Positions 1-12,775 of a stretch of DNA of 64,000 nt are shown here, one piece after another. How positions within the stretch are numbered: position 1 is the stretch's first letter; each line of letters begins with the position of its first letter. Under the pieces are notes generated by a model, which worked only from the letters and a program-made list of their open reading frames with translations, did no database searches and was not told where the DNA came from. This stretch comes from Schistosoma haematobium. Its lineage: Eukaryota > Platyhelminthes > Trematoda > Strigeidida > Schistosomatidae. Made by a program: the position numbers and the translations under genes. The DNA lies in NCBI RefSeq assembly GCF_000699445.3, contig NC_067199.1, positions 32,224,902 to 32,288,901 on the forward strand, read 5' to 3'.

Positions 1-167
1 TTGGTTCGTCCATAAATTATAGTTTCGGTGATGCTGTTTTTTGCATGCTATGTAAATAAAAAAATATCCGCCATTCCAAATATACAAGACTTGAAGATTG
101 TTAAATTAATTGCGTGATTTAAACATTGTGGCTCCTTATTTGACTCCAATTGAATCGTTCAAATGAT

Positions 168-445
168 TGTTATTGAAATAAACATTTTGATTATTCTCGT
201 ATATAATTATCAACTTATATCACATTAGTGAATAACGGAATTAAATAAGTTAAATACGAGAATCAAGTTTTGTACGCTCATTGATCTGGACAGACGATCA
301 GTGAGACGAAGCAAAGAGAAGAGAGCGAAGTGAAATGACACTCAGTGAAGTGAGCCAACTCCATTAAATCAAGAGTTAATCAATATTTATGATCACACAA
401 AAATAAGCTACAATCATGTGGTGAGTAGAATAAGATGTACACATA
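168..445 (+). repeat. LTR-like dispersed repeat R2, copy 1
   Basis: This roughly 280-bp stretch matches the repeat at 24537-24824. Shared landmarks in the same order are TGTTATTGAAATA at the left end, a 'ttctcgtatata' block, 'gaataacggaatta', a 'gagacgaa..aaagag' purine block, 'gtgagccaact' and a right end in 'cacacata' or 'acacata'. TG-initial ends and lack of coding potential suggest a solo LTR, but no target-site duplication is convincing, so the class is unproven. Confidence 0.5.
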
Positions 446-1440
446 CATATGCACATATAAAACAGTCTTTGTGTAATAAAAATGAAGTTACTCTGTTATT
501 TATTAGAAGTAAAGAGTCTAAAACAGGATGAAACACAGTGTCTTACAACGTCCAGGTTCATATTGATATTCATCCCAATGAGTTAAAATTATACATTTAC
601 ATATCTGGCGTATGAAAGCGTAACACTATCAATTTATTGTTAGGATAGTCTTTTGATATTGTCGGTTGATTGTTAATTTTCACCACGGATTGATATCAGT
701 TTGTAGCGGAAAATAAATCCCCAAAATAAATAGCTCTGTAAGTCTTCGACATCGGATGCCGACCATATCAGTTTTAATGGACTCACCTAGCTGAAGGCGC
801 TCGGTCATGCATCCGCACCAGATCACTAGTGGTAACGCCGTGCTCAAAAACCCCTGCAATCGCTAACCAGCCTATTTCAGTCGATCCACGACATAATAAT
901 AACCTGTCAAATATATCTTCGAACCTGCTCGCTTCTGTCTTTTGATTTCACTTGGTGGGTACGATTCATATTAGGTGTTACTGGTTAAAACGTTGTCAAA
1001 CTCCAAATACCTGTGGTAGCTTCAAGTTTAACACCGGGAATCACTAAACAATTACTTTATCTCAGTCTGAAAATCCTTGGCAGCGTGCAGTAATGACCAC
1101 ATAACGAATAGAATTCAAGGCATACAGATTTCATGGTTAGCGAAAAATTCCTAAACCACTGAGTCGGTCTCAAATGGATCATGTTTTTAACGTCAGGTAA
1201 CTTTAATCTCTAAAGGTAAGTTTCTTCAAATTATTGTGATATTCATTAATCTTAATGATGAATTTTGCTACAAACAATAACTCACATAGTAATAAACTCA
1301 TAATAACAATTAACCAAATGTGAAACAAGTAACTTTTTTTACATAATACCCTGTAGAACTAAAAACATTTAGAAATTTGCACGGAATGGTTACCTTTAAT
1401 GTATAAATATTACTTATATAGAACCATTTTTATATTTACA
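446..1440. other. Non-coding stretch, no gene recognised
   Basis: No open frame of note in either strand. The 740-900 part is less AT-rich than its surroundings and contains 'catcggatgccgacc', which looks like part of an old interspersed repeat that I cannot assign. Confidence 0.4.
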
Positions 1441-1445
1441 CATAA

Positions 1446-2050
1446 CTATTGGTACAAGGGGGCACCAAATATATATGCCCCACACAAAACAATGAGAATA
1501 GGAAGAGAAAAAAGGTAAGGTGCGTATAAGGAAAAAAAGAACAATAACAACCACAGGTTAGTGTAAGGTAGTGTAGTAATAATAATAATATGAGTTGTTT
1601 GACTGTTATTCAAAGCGTGAATAGAATTTTCAGTAAATAACGTCACTTTCATTTTATTTGTGTGTGGGTTGTGATACAACCCGGGTGCCCAAACCAAAGC
1701 AGGTGGTTTTCTTAGGGGTATACACCCCGAGCCTTTGACCTAAAGGTCTGATCCACAAGGCAATGGAGCATCGTGAGGAGATTCAGTCCCATGGTAGCCG
1801 GTGACTAATAATTGGTTCACACGCCATTTGTTCCCTCACGGCACTGGAGCTCATGTGCACCATTGGTTTAGAATCCGGTTAAAGCGCTGAACATTCTCTT
1901 TTCGTCCTCTCACTTTCGTAAACAACATCCCCGCCACGAGAAGGCAGTGTGTAGGACTTCCCTGGCAGAGGCTGTATACGTGTGGCCGTGTGAGAGCATT
2001 TCGAGAGGGAGGGCGGGTCCACCCCACTCCCGGCCATATCAGGGCATTTG
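1446..2050 (-). repeat. Dispersed retroelement 3' end R3, copy 1
   Basis: Read on the minus strand this matches 30365-30800 and 45290-45600. Shared blocks include 'gaaaaccacctgctt', 'tttgggcacccggg', and a 3' terminus ending in 'ccttgtaccaat...gtgt' followed by an A/T-rich tail. That tail type is common at 3' ends of non-LTR elements. Relative to the other two copies this one carries about 165 extra bases, near 1485-1650, between the 'cacaacccacacac' block and the terminal 'gtgtggggcata' block. The short ORF here (1446-1697) is not a credible gene. Confidence 0.6.
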
Positions 2051-3190
2051 AGGGCTATATAGAACTAACTTTTATCTTAGGCAGCTTACAGTTATAAGGA
2101 GATAAACAAGAACAAACATTAAAAATTATTTGATTTTGCTGAAATAATATACGGTTGTTCAAAAGAAAATAATCAAAAAGAATCACATTTAAACTGACCT
2201 TATCACCTAATTAAGAAAAAGGATAAAATTCCCTATTCATATGTAATTTGATATTTGGAATAACAAAGAAAATTATGTTTATTAGTGAATTCATTTTAAA
2301 TATATATATATAAGTGAATAAGAAAATAAAGATACCGTATTCTCGTTACGTTCTTACATATATAAGTATTTATTGTCTAAGATTAGTTTGTAAAATGAGT
2401 AAATTTGTTAGGCAGTTGACAGCATCACAAAGATTCAGTCTGAGGGAGTTCATCCGAGCATTATTTTTGGCTTCAAATAATCTGTAGGGTTGAAATAGTT
2501 ATGATTGATTGATCACCGAATACTGACCAATATTGGTCATAATCTGCATTGTTTAATAGTTACGTTTCAAGCTACAAACATTGATGACACGGATTCGAAC
2601 CTATCAGGAGATATAAGTTCTCTCAAGATTACAGCTATATCTTGCTGATGAGAAACAAATATCACGAAATCTGGAACAGGTAGAATTTCCTGTAGTATTT
2701 TTGTTCCCAAACTATCAGTAATTAAATATACGAAGTAATGACTGACTATGAATTAACACAGCCGTGTAAACTTATCCCTAAAAACTTCCCACAAATGACT
2801 TGTTATTTTAGGTAGCTGAGGATACATTTTTCATATTGTGTTTGGACGAATTGTTCAAGGTGAAATTAAATTTGATATTTTATTGACTTAGGTGATGCGA
2901 ACATAAGACTTTTTTTCTTACAACACACCATATTACTAAGAAGTTAACTTGATATTGTGACAATGATTAGCAGGACTGAAAAAATTATAGCGAATATAAT
3001 AAATATATTTTTCTTATATCCCAATGAGTAGAAAAATTGTATTTCTGATGTTTCGTGACTTAATGTAAGCCATTTCTTTAGTGTGAATAAAAAAGCTCAT
3101 TGCAATATAACAAAAAATATATTTACCATTAATTCACTACCCAATGCTGAATTTATTTACAACTATTAAATCCAACATTGATACTAATAC
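2051..3190. other. AT-rich non-coding stretch
   Basis: No gene, RNA or known repeat seen. Composition is strongly A/T with many stops in all frames. Confidence 0.4.
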
Positions 3191-3495
3191 TGTAGTGAAC
3201 GAGAACACAAATGGGGCACAATTCAATATATTTCAACACAAAATTACAGAATATATTAGTAAAATCTGAGAATCATACAGTAAATACTTCATTTGCAAAA
3301 TGTCAATCAATTGTCACAAACTTGACTGTTCTTTCTGCAAATATCAGTCATTCGTCTCAGACTTCATTGTTCCTGCATTTCCATACCAACTGCATCCTGT
3401 TCCCGTTCTTTTCTTCTCAACCTTCCACTGTCATACATTCTAATCTTGACTGTCGTCATATACTACTCATGTCGATATAAGTAGCACACACCACA
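3191..3495 (+). repeat. Dispersed repeat R1, copy 1 (near-identical to 12.2 kb copy)
   Basis: About 305 bp beginning TGTAGTGAACGAGAAC and ending CACACACCACA. Ends are TG...CA and roughly mirror each other, as in a solo LTR or a small inverted-end element. Near the 3' end is a short inverted repeat (CTACTCAT / ATAAGTAG). From about 3239 to the end it differs by essentially one base from 12242-12497, whereas the first ~45 bp differ clearly. The 89-codon ORF inside is a by-product of the repeat and recurs in the other copy, so I do not call it a gene. Confidence 0.65.
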
Positions 3496-3824
3496 ATATC
3501 ACTAACATACTATTATTTTATAACAATCTGTAATGTATGTAGAACCGAGTTGAAATAATATAACTAATCAATATTCACATTAAAAGTGTAATAATAACCC
3601 AGAGAATTAAACTGAGTTAAAAAAAGAAATCTGTTAGTTTGTATTACTTTGGAAAATGTAACTTATATGGTAATTTTAATTTTTTTCATTAAATCAATAA
3701 ACACTTAAAGTGATCATACAAATATCATGATTGTTCGTTCAAAACTCGTTCACTATATATATCAATTTTATCAGCATAAACAAGATTTTATTAAAATTAA
3801 CCAAAATTGAACATTTAATAGTTG

Positions 3825-3993
3825 AATTCATGAGTCAGTTGAAGCTAGATCACCATGGAAAACATGGAAGAACTGGACGGCTGTTTGGTCCTAGTATGGG
3901 ACTCTTCAACAGTGTACATCTACGATCCCGTCTCGCGAGATTCGAACCCAGGATTCACTAGTCCCGCGCTCGAGCGCTTAACCACCAGATCAC
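3825..3993 (-). mobile_element. tRNA-hammerhead retroposon (TRH), degraded copy
   Basis: Minus-strand copy of the tRNA-like plus hammerhead family described at 61782-62213. The tRNA-like B box (GGTTCGAATCTC on the minus strand, with one change) and the D-arm ('ggttaagcgct') are recognisable. The hammerhead (3870-3916) is inactive by inspection: CUGA has become UUGA and the GAAA box has become CAAA. The remainder is the 3' flank 'catggtgatctagcttcaa'. Confidence 0.7.
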
Positions 3994-4194
3994 TAAAATT
4001 AAACATAGTTTAATAAAATAGAAATGGTTTTGTATTAGATATTTTATATTTTATTAATGTACAATCAATGGCTGAAGTGAATGTTTGTATGTATCAGGCA
4101 TGAAATATTTTTTGCGAGTAATTAATATCAGTAAACAATTCACTTGTTGTTTTATTTGTATCTTCCCATTGTTAGAACTGTAATTGATTAATCT

Positions 4195-4330
4195 CATGGC
4201 GTTCGAAGCGAAAGGTACTGGGTTTGAGTCCTAGGGTGAGCATCAACTGTGGGATGCAGGAACAATCAGCTGACGAAACGCGCGTCGTGGATTCCACTGC
4301 TAGCCACTAATAATCTTTGTTTATTAAGAA
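4195..4330 (+). mobile_element. SM-alpha-type retroposon, hammerhead lacking stem II
   Basis: The 'ggcgttcgaagcgaaagg' and 'tgggtttgagtcctag' blocks are the anticodon/T-arm side of an SM-alpha tRNA-like head with a B box. They are followed by 'gatgcaggaacaatcagctga' and then directly by 'cgaaacgcgcgtcgtggattcc'. Normal schistosome SM-alpha hammerheads have a stem II of the form GTCC...GGAC between CTGATGA and GAAA; here that hairpin is missing while the flanking core is kept. Stem III (ACG..CGT) is intact. It should not fold as a ribozyme. Confidence 0.7.
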
Positions 4331-7300
4331 ACAACTTAAAGAGTCAAAATAATATACTGAAATTTGAATGTCTTTAATGTGTGGTGTTATTGACAATTTT
4401 TAACACCCTAAATTGAATAATCATAAACCCAGCACTAATCAATCACTTTTCTTGAAAACATTCTCTCATATCGATAGCAATCTATAGCAAGCAATCAGAC
4501 TAACAATCCTATAATAGGCAGGAGCTATAACTTTATGAAATGAAAAACTGAGGCTATACTTTCAGAAGAAAGATGTTTAGCCTCCCTTTATACTCTTATC
4601 AACTTTTAATTTAACATGTAAACCATTATTTCATTTATAAAATGAATTTTACAAATGTATACATCCTGATTCATATTTTTATAATTTAAATTTAACCGAG
4701 TAAAAAACAGTAATTGTATCTGAGATACTTATCTTCTACTTAATTCAAAGTTCCTTTAGTATTGCGTAATCTCTGATAAAATACTTTATAATGTAACCAT
4801 ATTTTTTTTCATTTTTACAAACCCACGTCACTTAGATAGATTCCAACTATTCAAGGAATTTTAGCTCATTTAAACAACACTTAAATACTAGTTATTTCAC
4901 TGTTGACAAAGGCTAACAAACTTCATTTGTTAGCAATCCTAAACCCATAACCTTTATTTTCAAATATATGAACTTGCCTTTGATTTGTTTAGTTTTTTTC
5001 GCGATCATTGAGCCGGAATTGACAATATGACAGTTCAGTGAAATATATTTCATTAGGTAAATAATTTTGAATATAAAATAAGTGAAATTGATACAAAATT
5101 CAAATTTACTCATGATGATGATGATGATGATGATGATGTTGATGTTAACGGATCACTCCATTCAACACTATTTATAACAAATTTTTTAAACATAAGGAAA
5201 ACAGTTTTTGTATTGTTGCTTTTAAATATTGCTTCTCTAATATAGACTAAAAATATATGCTTTATCTCAAAAAAGCTTATGAATTAAGTTTACTCATTTC
5301 ACTAAACGTATTCGATCAAACAATGAGTATCATGTTGAAGGTTCCGAATACTCCTTAATAGCTAATGATATAAATAGGAAAATTGTTTCGAATTAGTGAT
5401 TAAAACTAAGTTCCATTTAATCGAATGCTAATATTTTGACAAACAATCAAATAGATATTTCAGTCTGCTTGGCAACTGCGATAAGCTTTATGTTCTGCAT
5501 AAAATCACAGTAATTTAAGAATAATAAAAGATGTAAACATCTGGTTGTAAAGAATTTTCTTAACACTAAGAGACTATACCCTTTAAATATTTATAAATCA
5601 TAAGGAAACAGAAAGAAATGGGTGTGGTCTAGTGAACTTTATACGGAGTAATTATGCTTAAAAGTACATGTTAAACATTAATAACGGAAACTCAGATTTT
5701 TAGTTATTAATTAAATACTTGTAGACAAAACTAAGAATAAACTAAAGTATTAAATAATAGAAACAAATAAAGACTAAGACAGTGTACTTAAAGGATAAAA
5801 TCACATCTTCATATTGATAAACTACTATTAAAAACTGAAAAAACGCCCTACAGTTAATGAGTCATTCAGAGTTTATTAAATCAAACTTTGAAACTTCTTA
5901 ACAGCATACAAATGGATATCAGCACCAATAGAAGAGTATTAAAACAAACATGAAAGATATACATGGATAGAATATGCAATAAATAATGGTCGAATAAACA
6001 TTTAATATTTAAAAAGTAAACGGTGAATACATTGCCGTCGATGTGACTAGTTGATTATCTTTCCTTAAACCGTAACAAGATAGTCAATACCACTGAAATG
6101 TACTTAAACAAAAATATCAGTGGAGATGAATTTTTAATATGGTTTGTCATATACATTAACAGACTTTTTGAAGCTTAGTCCTCATTTGTTTAGCATTCGG
6201 GCTCAAAAAACGATGACTTCATTTGTATACTACATGATCTAACAATCTCATTCGGCACACTTTATCAGTATTAATATATAACATAACCTTGTCAGATTTG
6301 TCTTTAATTTTGACAGTTTTTATTCAACAGCTCCCTCATATTCTTCTAGGATATATGATCAATTACTTGACATACTAAGGTGCTTACTCTCACCTCTCAA
6401 TCTCAACATAGAATTTAGACTGATCATATCCTTACCCTTCCTTCATTAAACAGTTTACTACCTAGCAGATAAAATGAGCAACGTTGGTTGATACTTTCCA
6501 AACAATACTCCTATATCTAAACTAAGACCTTGTAAGTGATTAGCTAATATGAAATAATGTTACTTTTCTATTATACAAAATGGTCTAAAAACGACTAGTT
6601 TGTTACCTAAATTTTCGGGGTATTGGTACAAATCAGTTTCGGGGGTATCATTCTACACTGTTATAAAAATAACTCCTAAACATTCATAGACTGTATGACA
6701 GCTTATGTGAACATTTAGACTAAAAACGCAATACCTATACATAAAGAAAAATATCTTTTAGCTGTATGACTGCAGATTGATACAAATATTTATCATAAAA
6801 ATTTATTTGAATTTTCCCTATCTAAGTACTAATAACTTCTTTAAGTTTCAATCAGAAGAACATATTACCTAGTGATCATTTCGTCTTACTTTTATTCCAA
6901 CAAACTAAACCTAATGGACGACCTCCTTGATCATGAACTTTTCTATCAATCATGATTTTCGTTGCAATGTAAGTAAATGAATTTGTTACATACATTGAAA
7001 CCCTGCACTGGTAGGTTGCTTTTATTTTACTGTGACTGCCCGAAAACAAAGATCATAAGAACTGTATGTTTCACTGAGTCAGCAAATAACATGAGATAGT
7101 ATTATATAACTAGAGTAAAATAATTGTTCAAGAATATAAATAAATTAAACTGAGAAGCTAAAGAAGAAAAATAATATTCTGAAATACTATCAGTCAGAGA
7201 TGTTTCCTGTACAGTATTGTATAATTCTGAACTAGTACGTTGTTTTGAAATAACCTTTTACCTTCAACTTGATCCCAGAATAAATCATTAAATTATATTC

Positions 7301-8038
7301 TGATGAAAACGGGTTACTGAAAGACTAAGAGGTTATAGTAAATGTCGTGAAATCTGTTCGTTTGTGATTTGCTGATTACTTTCGTGAATAAATTATCACT
7401 TTGGCGACCTAAGTTATTTTATTATATTTTATTAATTCAGTTGAATTGTTTTATAAACACTTTCAGGTCATAAATTAAATGACACAGTGATCTGTATAGG
7501 AAAACGTTTTGTGAAGACTGATAAATTCTATAGTTTGCATTACAAACTGATTGATAACTAGTGAGTACAAGGAAGCACTGGATAGTTGTTTTATCCTGGT
7601 ACGATAGATGGAGCACTTCTGAGATAGAACCTAGGATTTCAAAGCTTCATAGTTAGCGCTTAATCACTGGTTTCTAAGTAAAGTCCGTTTGCGATGTCGT
7701 ACAATAATCATTTGATGTCATTGGTGAGCAACTGCCTATCTCATAACATGGTTGAACAGAGCAAAGTGATAATGATAGTCCTAAGTAAACATGAATTCCA
7801 ATCTCACTATTCCCTATTTAAATTATCATAGTCAATTAGCGTTCAAAATGCATATTTTAAAAACCTACAGATTCTTTTGCTAAGTGATTGTCTATCTTGT
7901 AGCAACTCATTTGATGAGGAAAAAAATAAAACTCGGTCACATCTTGATTCTATTAACTGATGAATAACGTGTAAAACTAGTATTCTACAATCATTCAACT
8001 TTCTGAATATAAAAATGTTTTATTTTCCTTAAAGAATT
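4331..8038. other. Long AT-rich stretch; GAT microsatellite; retroposon relic
   Basis: No gene supported. A (GAT)n tract lies at 5112-5140. At about 7572-7672 there is a badly eroded minus-strand trace of the tRNA-hammerhead family: 'gaagcactggat', then a decayed core, then 'agcgcttaatcactgg', which corresponds to the D-arm. Everything else looks like background. Confidence 0.4.
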
Positions 8039-8839
8039 ATAACCATTTACTTACTACTTTACTTACGCCTGTTACTCCTAACGGACCATAGGCCGCTGAC
8101 CAGCATTCTCCAACCCACTCTGTCCTGGACCTTCTTTTCTAATTCCACCCAATTCTTGTTCATTTTTCTCATGTCTATCTCCATTTTCCGGCGTAATGTG
8201 TTCTTTGATCTTTCTCTTTTCCTTTGGCCTTGAGGATTCCATGTGAGGGCTTGTCTTGTGACGCAGTTGGGTGCTTTCCTTAATGTGTGTCCCATCCACT
8301 TCCAGCGCTTCTTCCTGACTTCTCCCTCCGCTGGGATCTGGTTTGTTCTTTCCCACAGTTGGTTATTGCTAATAGTGTCCGGCCAACGGATCCGAAGTAT
8401 TTTGCATAGACAACTGTTAATAAACACCTGTTTCTTCTGGATGATAGCTTTCGTAGTTGCCCAGGTTTCCGCCCCATACAGTAGAACTGTTATGACATTT
8501 GTATTGAAAATCCTGACCTTTGTGTTGGTTAACAATTGTTTTGAGCTCCAGGTATTCTTCAGTCGTAAATACACTGCTCTTGTTTTACCGATCCGCGCTT
8601 TCACGTCTGCATCAGATCCACCATGTTCATCAATGATGCAGCCCAAATATGTAAAGGTTTTTACATCTTCCAAATCTTCTTCGTCAATTGTGATTAGATT
8701 GGTGCATGCTGTGTTGCATCAGAGAATCTTGCTTTTGCCTTTGTGTATATTGAGACCGATTGCTGCTAAGGCTGTTGCTACACTGGTCGTCTTCTCCTAA
8801 CTCGCTAAAAAACGCTAACCAAAAAAAATAACCATTTAC
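8039..8839 (-). mobile_element. SR2-like (RTE clade) retrotransposon, 5'-truncated with inverted 5' segment
   Basis: The insertion (8052-8826) is flanked by a 13-bp direct repeat, ATAACCATTTACT, at 8039-8051 and 8827-8839, which I take as the target-site duplication. On the minus strand it holds the 3' terminus with a TTAC-type tail at 8052-8066 and the C-terminal third of a reverse-transcriptase protein (8059-8795). At the far end, 8797-8826, it carries a piece of the element's 5' UTR (AACTCGCTAAAAAACGCTAACC) in the opposite orientation, followed by A residues. The arrangement fits twin priming with loss of about 2.3 kb of internal sequence relative to the copy at 38326-41520. Confidence 0.85.
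8059..8795 (-). pseudogene. Reverse transcriptase C-terminal fragment (SR2/RTE)
   Basis: The open part (8059-8673) reads [20 protein letters not shown]... and ends ...[12 protein letters not shown], parallel to the end of the 38-41 kb element ([19 protein letters not shown]... ...SIGSNRRK). These are residues after the YADD/FADD catalytic site, so polymerase palm residues are absent. Upstream codons to 8795 continue the same protein ([21 protein letters not shown]) through one TGA. It keeps five residues (PNCVT) that the 38 kb copy has lost. Long ORFs on the opposite strand here are shadows. The fragment has no plausible function. Confidence 0.85.
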
Positions 8840-11800
8840 TGATCAATAATTTATATCTGATGAAATCTATTCATTTGGATATTTGGCATTGATAATTCAA
8901 TTTACCTAATAATAAAAGTAGGTCAATCATTGATTACATTAATTTGGCTTATCTGTTATAACTGTATACATCAAGAAACTATTCTACTCTTTTATTATAA
9001 ACAAGAAAAACATGCAATATATTAACTTTAATATTGTATTCCATTTAAATAACTAAACACTGATTGATTATTCAACAGTTGTTCTTCACTTTGTAAATAG
9101 TTTAAAAGAAAAAAAAAGCAAGATCTTTTCATTAACGTAACTTTCATTGAAACCATTTATATTCATTAGCTTTAGATAATTGTCAAAATAGAAATTAATT
9201 TGGGAGAAAATTCAAAATTAATTAAGTATGACGTTTCTTTCTTTCTTTCTCCCAATGAATATTATTTGTTTTATTGCTCAAAAATATTATTATTATAATT
9301 TTATGAAAACTAGTGAAATAGATTTTAGTTTAAATTTTTATAATCATTTATCTGATCTATTTTTTTCTCTTTTATGTAATTGAAAAATAACGATACCTAA
9401 AAGTTAAATGGTTAACCGGTAGGATAGAGATACACGCATTACAGCTATAAATCAAGCAACCATTATCTGTGATAGTGGTGGTGGTGGTGGTGGTGGTGGT
9501 GGTAATCGTGATAGTACTACTACCAATAATAATAACGATTATAGTAGTGATAGTAGTAGTGTTATTATATATACCGCTCAAAAAGGGGAAAGAAAAACAC
9601 AATTATTGATTGAGATATTGATAAACATAATAGAAATATCAAGTTATATAGTAGTTAAATAATTTTTTTCATAACTCTCTCTCTCTCTCCTAAAAACCAA
9701 TTTATATGAGGAGAAAAAACCAACACACGAATGGTTATATTGAACAACAGTGTGAATTGAAAATGCCACAGTTTATTCTCATCCGTTACATTATCATGTT
9801 GGTTTTATTTCTAAAACTTAATGAAATTTAAATCAATTTATTTAATTCATATAACCAAATATATTTGAATTTATTCTAAAAATCCCATAGGAAAATATGA
9901 AAGAAGGATAGGATGAATAAAAAAGTATTTCAGTATTGATTAAAGGAATACTTTGGATTAATAAATGTGTACTGTTCGTTTATATGATGTACATAACACA
10001 ATACTTGAATATATTCCACTTGAACTATATGTATGGTGTGTATAGACTACTAAAGAGTTTTAAACTTGGACATCAGAGTTGTCCACTGTTCTTTTTTTGG
10101 TTTTAGGTGGTTTTCAAAGTGACATTAGTTTATGGTGGGATTAATTGTTGAGCTATACAAATCTGTTGATAAAAGCTACCTTAGTAATTTAATTATTAAT
10201 TATTATTCAATACACATATTGGGTTGATCTGAATAAAATAATGTTTTTAAAGTGGTAAATACATTTTTAGCTCAAATAAAATTCACTTCCATTTTCAGAT
10301 TGTTTACTTAAAAGGAATTCAAATGAAAGTTCAAATCTGACCACATACAGCAAGCCTACACATTCAAATCAATATATTGATTTCAGCTTGACACGTTCAC
10401 TCAACTCAAAAATCCCTCTCACTCTGAACTTACTCAGATAAACATCAAAGATCAATAAATCAGGTAAATAGCAACAAAAAGGACAGAGAACTATAATCTA
10501 CATCTTAAAATTTTATAAATTTCTCATAGAGTTTAATAAAAATGTTCTTTTCCGAATAATAATAATAAACTGAACAAACTGTCATGAAATGATAATGCAG
10601 TTCTATCGTTACTATCATGACACAACAGAAGAATTACAATGAATCCTTAGGTCACACAGAATTAAAACATCATATGAAGCAACGAATAGTCTTCAAAATG
10701 CTTTAGTTCAAATAAAAGATAAGATTCTTATTACTTAGACATTAATATTGATGCTAATAATATCATGGTAAGTCAAAAAGGATTTTCCAGTAATTAAGAA
10801 AGAGGAATAGTTGAAGCATTTCATATCTCCATAAACCTTACGGCGCTTAACATAACGGACAGCCTGACGATCCATTCACCGCAGACCATCTACACAAATG
10901 TACACACACGGTTAATCCTATTCACATCTCAGACCATTAACAACTATAAAAATGTTCTTGACCTTACTCTTCCACGTTACAAATGTCAGACTTTTCCCAC
11001 CCACAAACGCACACAATTACAAATGCCTAGGTCTTAAAATAGTCCCAGCCCAAATGACATAACCAGACCTACTTTACTTTTGATTATACTACAAATATTT
11101 TGCTTTCTGTCCTCCATAAAAATCTTAATTTCTATGTGTTTTAATTCCGTTCATTTTACAAACATATCACTAAAGACATCAGATGCTTTTAGTGTAAACT
11201 CACTATACTCTCACAAATCATTAATGAAGATTTAAAAAAGTTGAAATGGAAAATTGAGTTTCAGCAATTCACTTTAGGATCACATATATTGAATAATCAA
11301 AATATCTTAGATCACAATAGTCGAGAAAGGAATGTTATAAAATGATCTTTCGGTTTCATTTCAAAATTGAACACTTTAACAATAAGTTATTCAAAATATT
11401 GACAAAATAGATCAAAAAACTGGATCATAAGTATTAGATGATTACAGAATCGTTTTAATCTTAATTTGTTCAATTCTAAAAGTGTGCTTCATATAGATCT
11501 CATCTCTTTTAATTTCAACAATCAAAGGAAAGTAGATAACTCGTAACTATTCTACTGATATGCCAAATAATCACTTTTTAAATAATCCGATTCATGTCTA
11601 TTGGATTCAATCGTATATTTACAAGGATTGTTAATTCTTATACTTATTGCTTCCTTGTCTTCACTGTTTATCCAGCTTTAACTTTTTTCTCTAAAAGAAT
11701 CTATTCTTAAAAATCAGATATTTATCATTTCATGATTTCCCCTGTTTGTTTTCCTTTTTGTTTCATGACATAAAAGTATCATCATCATTTTTTCTTATCT

Positions 11801-12195
11801 CAACTGTTCAATCTTCAATCTGTATGTGTGTATATATATGTAAAGAAGTTTCATCGTTTCGTGCTCAACACATCCTAAGGTCAACTATGGTTACAATACT
11901 TATAGTTGATATTGTTATAACACAAATCAGTTTAATGTTAAGACAACTATATGTTTTACAATTTCTTTACAAGTGCAAATATCAATAAATGATGTTTGTA
12001 AGAAAATCAATGAAGAGATAATGAACTTAATCATTTTTATATTAGTAACTAAATGACTAAGTTAGTTGTTCGCTTACTTTTCATTTCTGTTTAGACTTGA
12101 ATACAATGAAAACAATCTAGAAATCGAACATAAACTTCTTAATATATTTTTCTAAAATGAGAAATATGAATTATCGATAAAATCCTTAGAGTACG
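8840..12195. other. AT-rich non-coding stretch with GTG and CT simple repeats
   Basis: No gene found. A (GTG)n tract with GTA interruptions spans about 9473-9560 and a (CT)n run about 9677-9691. The 9372-9602 ORF merely translates the GTG tract. The rest has no recognisable domain or repeat. Confidence 0.4.
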
Positions 12196-12497
12196 TGTAG
12201 TAAATGAGAACGCTGGTAGAGACAACCATATGTATTTGAATACAAAATTACAGAATATATTGGTAAAATCTGAGAATCATACAGTAAATACTTCATTTGC
12301 AAAATGTCAATCAATTGTCACAAACTTGACTGTTCTTTCTGCAAATATCAGTCATTCGTCTCAGACTTCATTGTTCCTGCATTTCCATACCAACTGCATC
12401 CTGTTCCCGTTCTTTTCTTCTCAACCTTCCACTGTCATACATTCTAATCTTGACTGTCGTCATATACTACTCATGTCGATATAAGTAGCACACACCA
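12196..12497 (+). repeat. Dispersed repeat R1, copy 2
   Basis: Starts TGTAGTAAATGAGAACGC and ends CACACCA. Its first ~45 bp resemble the 16.2 kb copy (gagaacgc.ggt.gagacaacca), but from 12242 onward it is almost base-for-base identical to the 3.2 kb copy. This mosaic suggests gene conversion or recombination between copies rather than a simple shared insertion. Confidence 0.65.
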
Positions 12498-12775
12498 TAT
12501 ATGTTCTCTCTTTTCTTTTCATTTTATTCACTTTCTTTGTTTCTCATGTGTTTATGGGACATTTAATCTGATAGAATATTTAACATTCTTTTGATCTGCA
12601 GTAAAATATCAATTTGTATAACCTGTAATTGCATTTTATAACTTAAAAATAATAAGAGAATTTATGAATTATCTCACTCTTGTATTCTATATTCTCTAGA
12701 AAACTTTAATTTCTAAAACGAAATACTGTTATTTTTATGCCCTTGCATGCTAAGACTACATTGTTACAGTGAGTA

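Noticed and set aside
3211..3480. 89-codon ORF duplicated at 12230-12484 as a possible gene pair
   Set aside because: Lies wholly inside repeat R1; identity comes from the repeat, other R1 copies do not keep the frame, and no domain is visible.
3191..3495. R1 as a Helitron end
   Set aside because: The 3' hairpin is suggestive, but copies do not share a CTRR terminus or TC start and one shows a 4-bp flanking duplication.
8243..8800. 185-codon plus ORF
   Set aside because: Antisense shadow of the SR2 reverse transcriptase fragment on the minus strand.
9372..9602. 76-codon minus ORF rich in Thr/Ile
   Set aside because: Translation of the GTG/GTA microsatellite.
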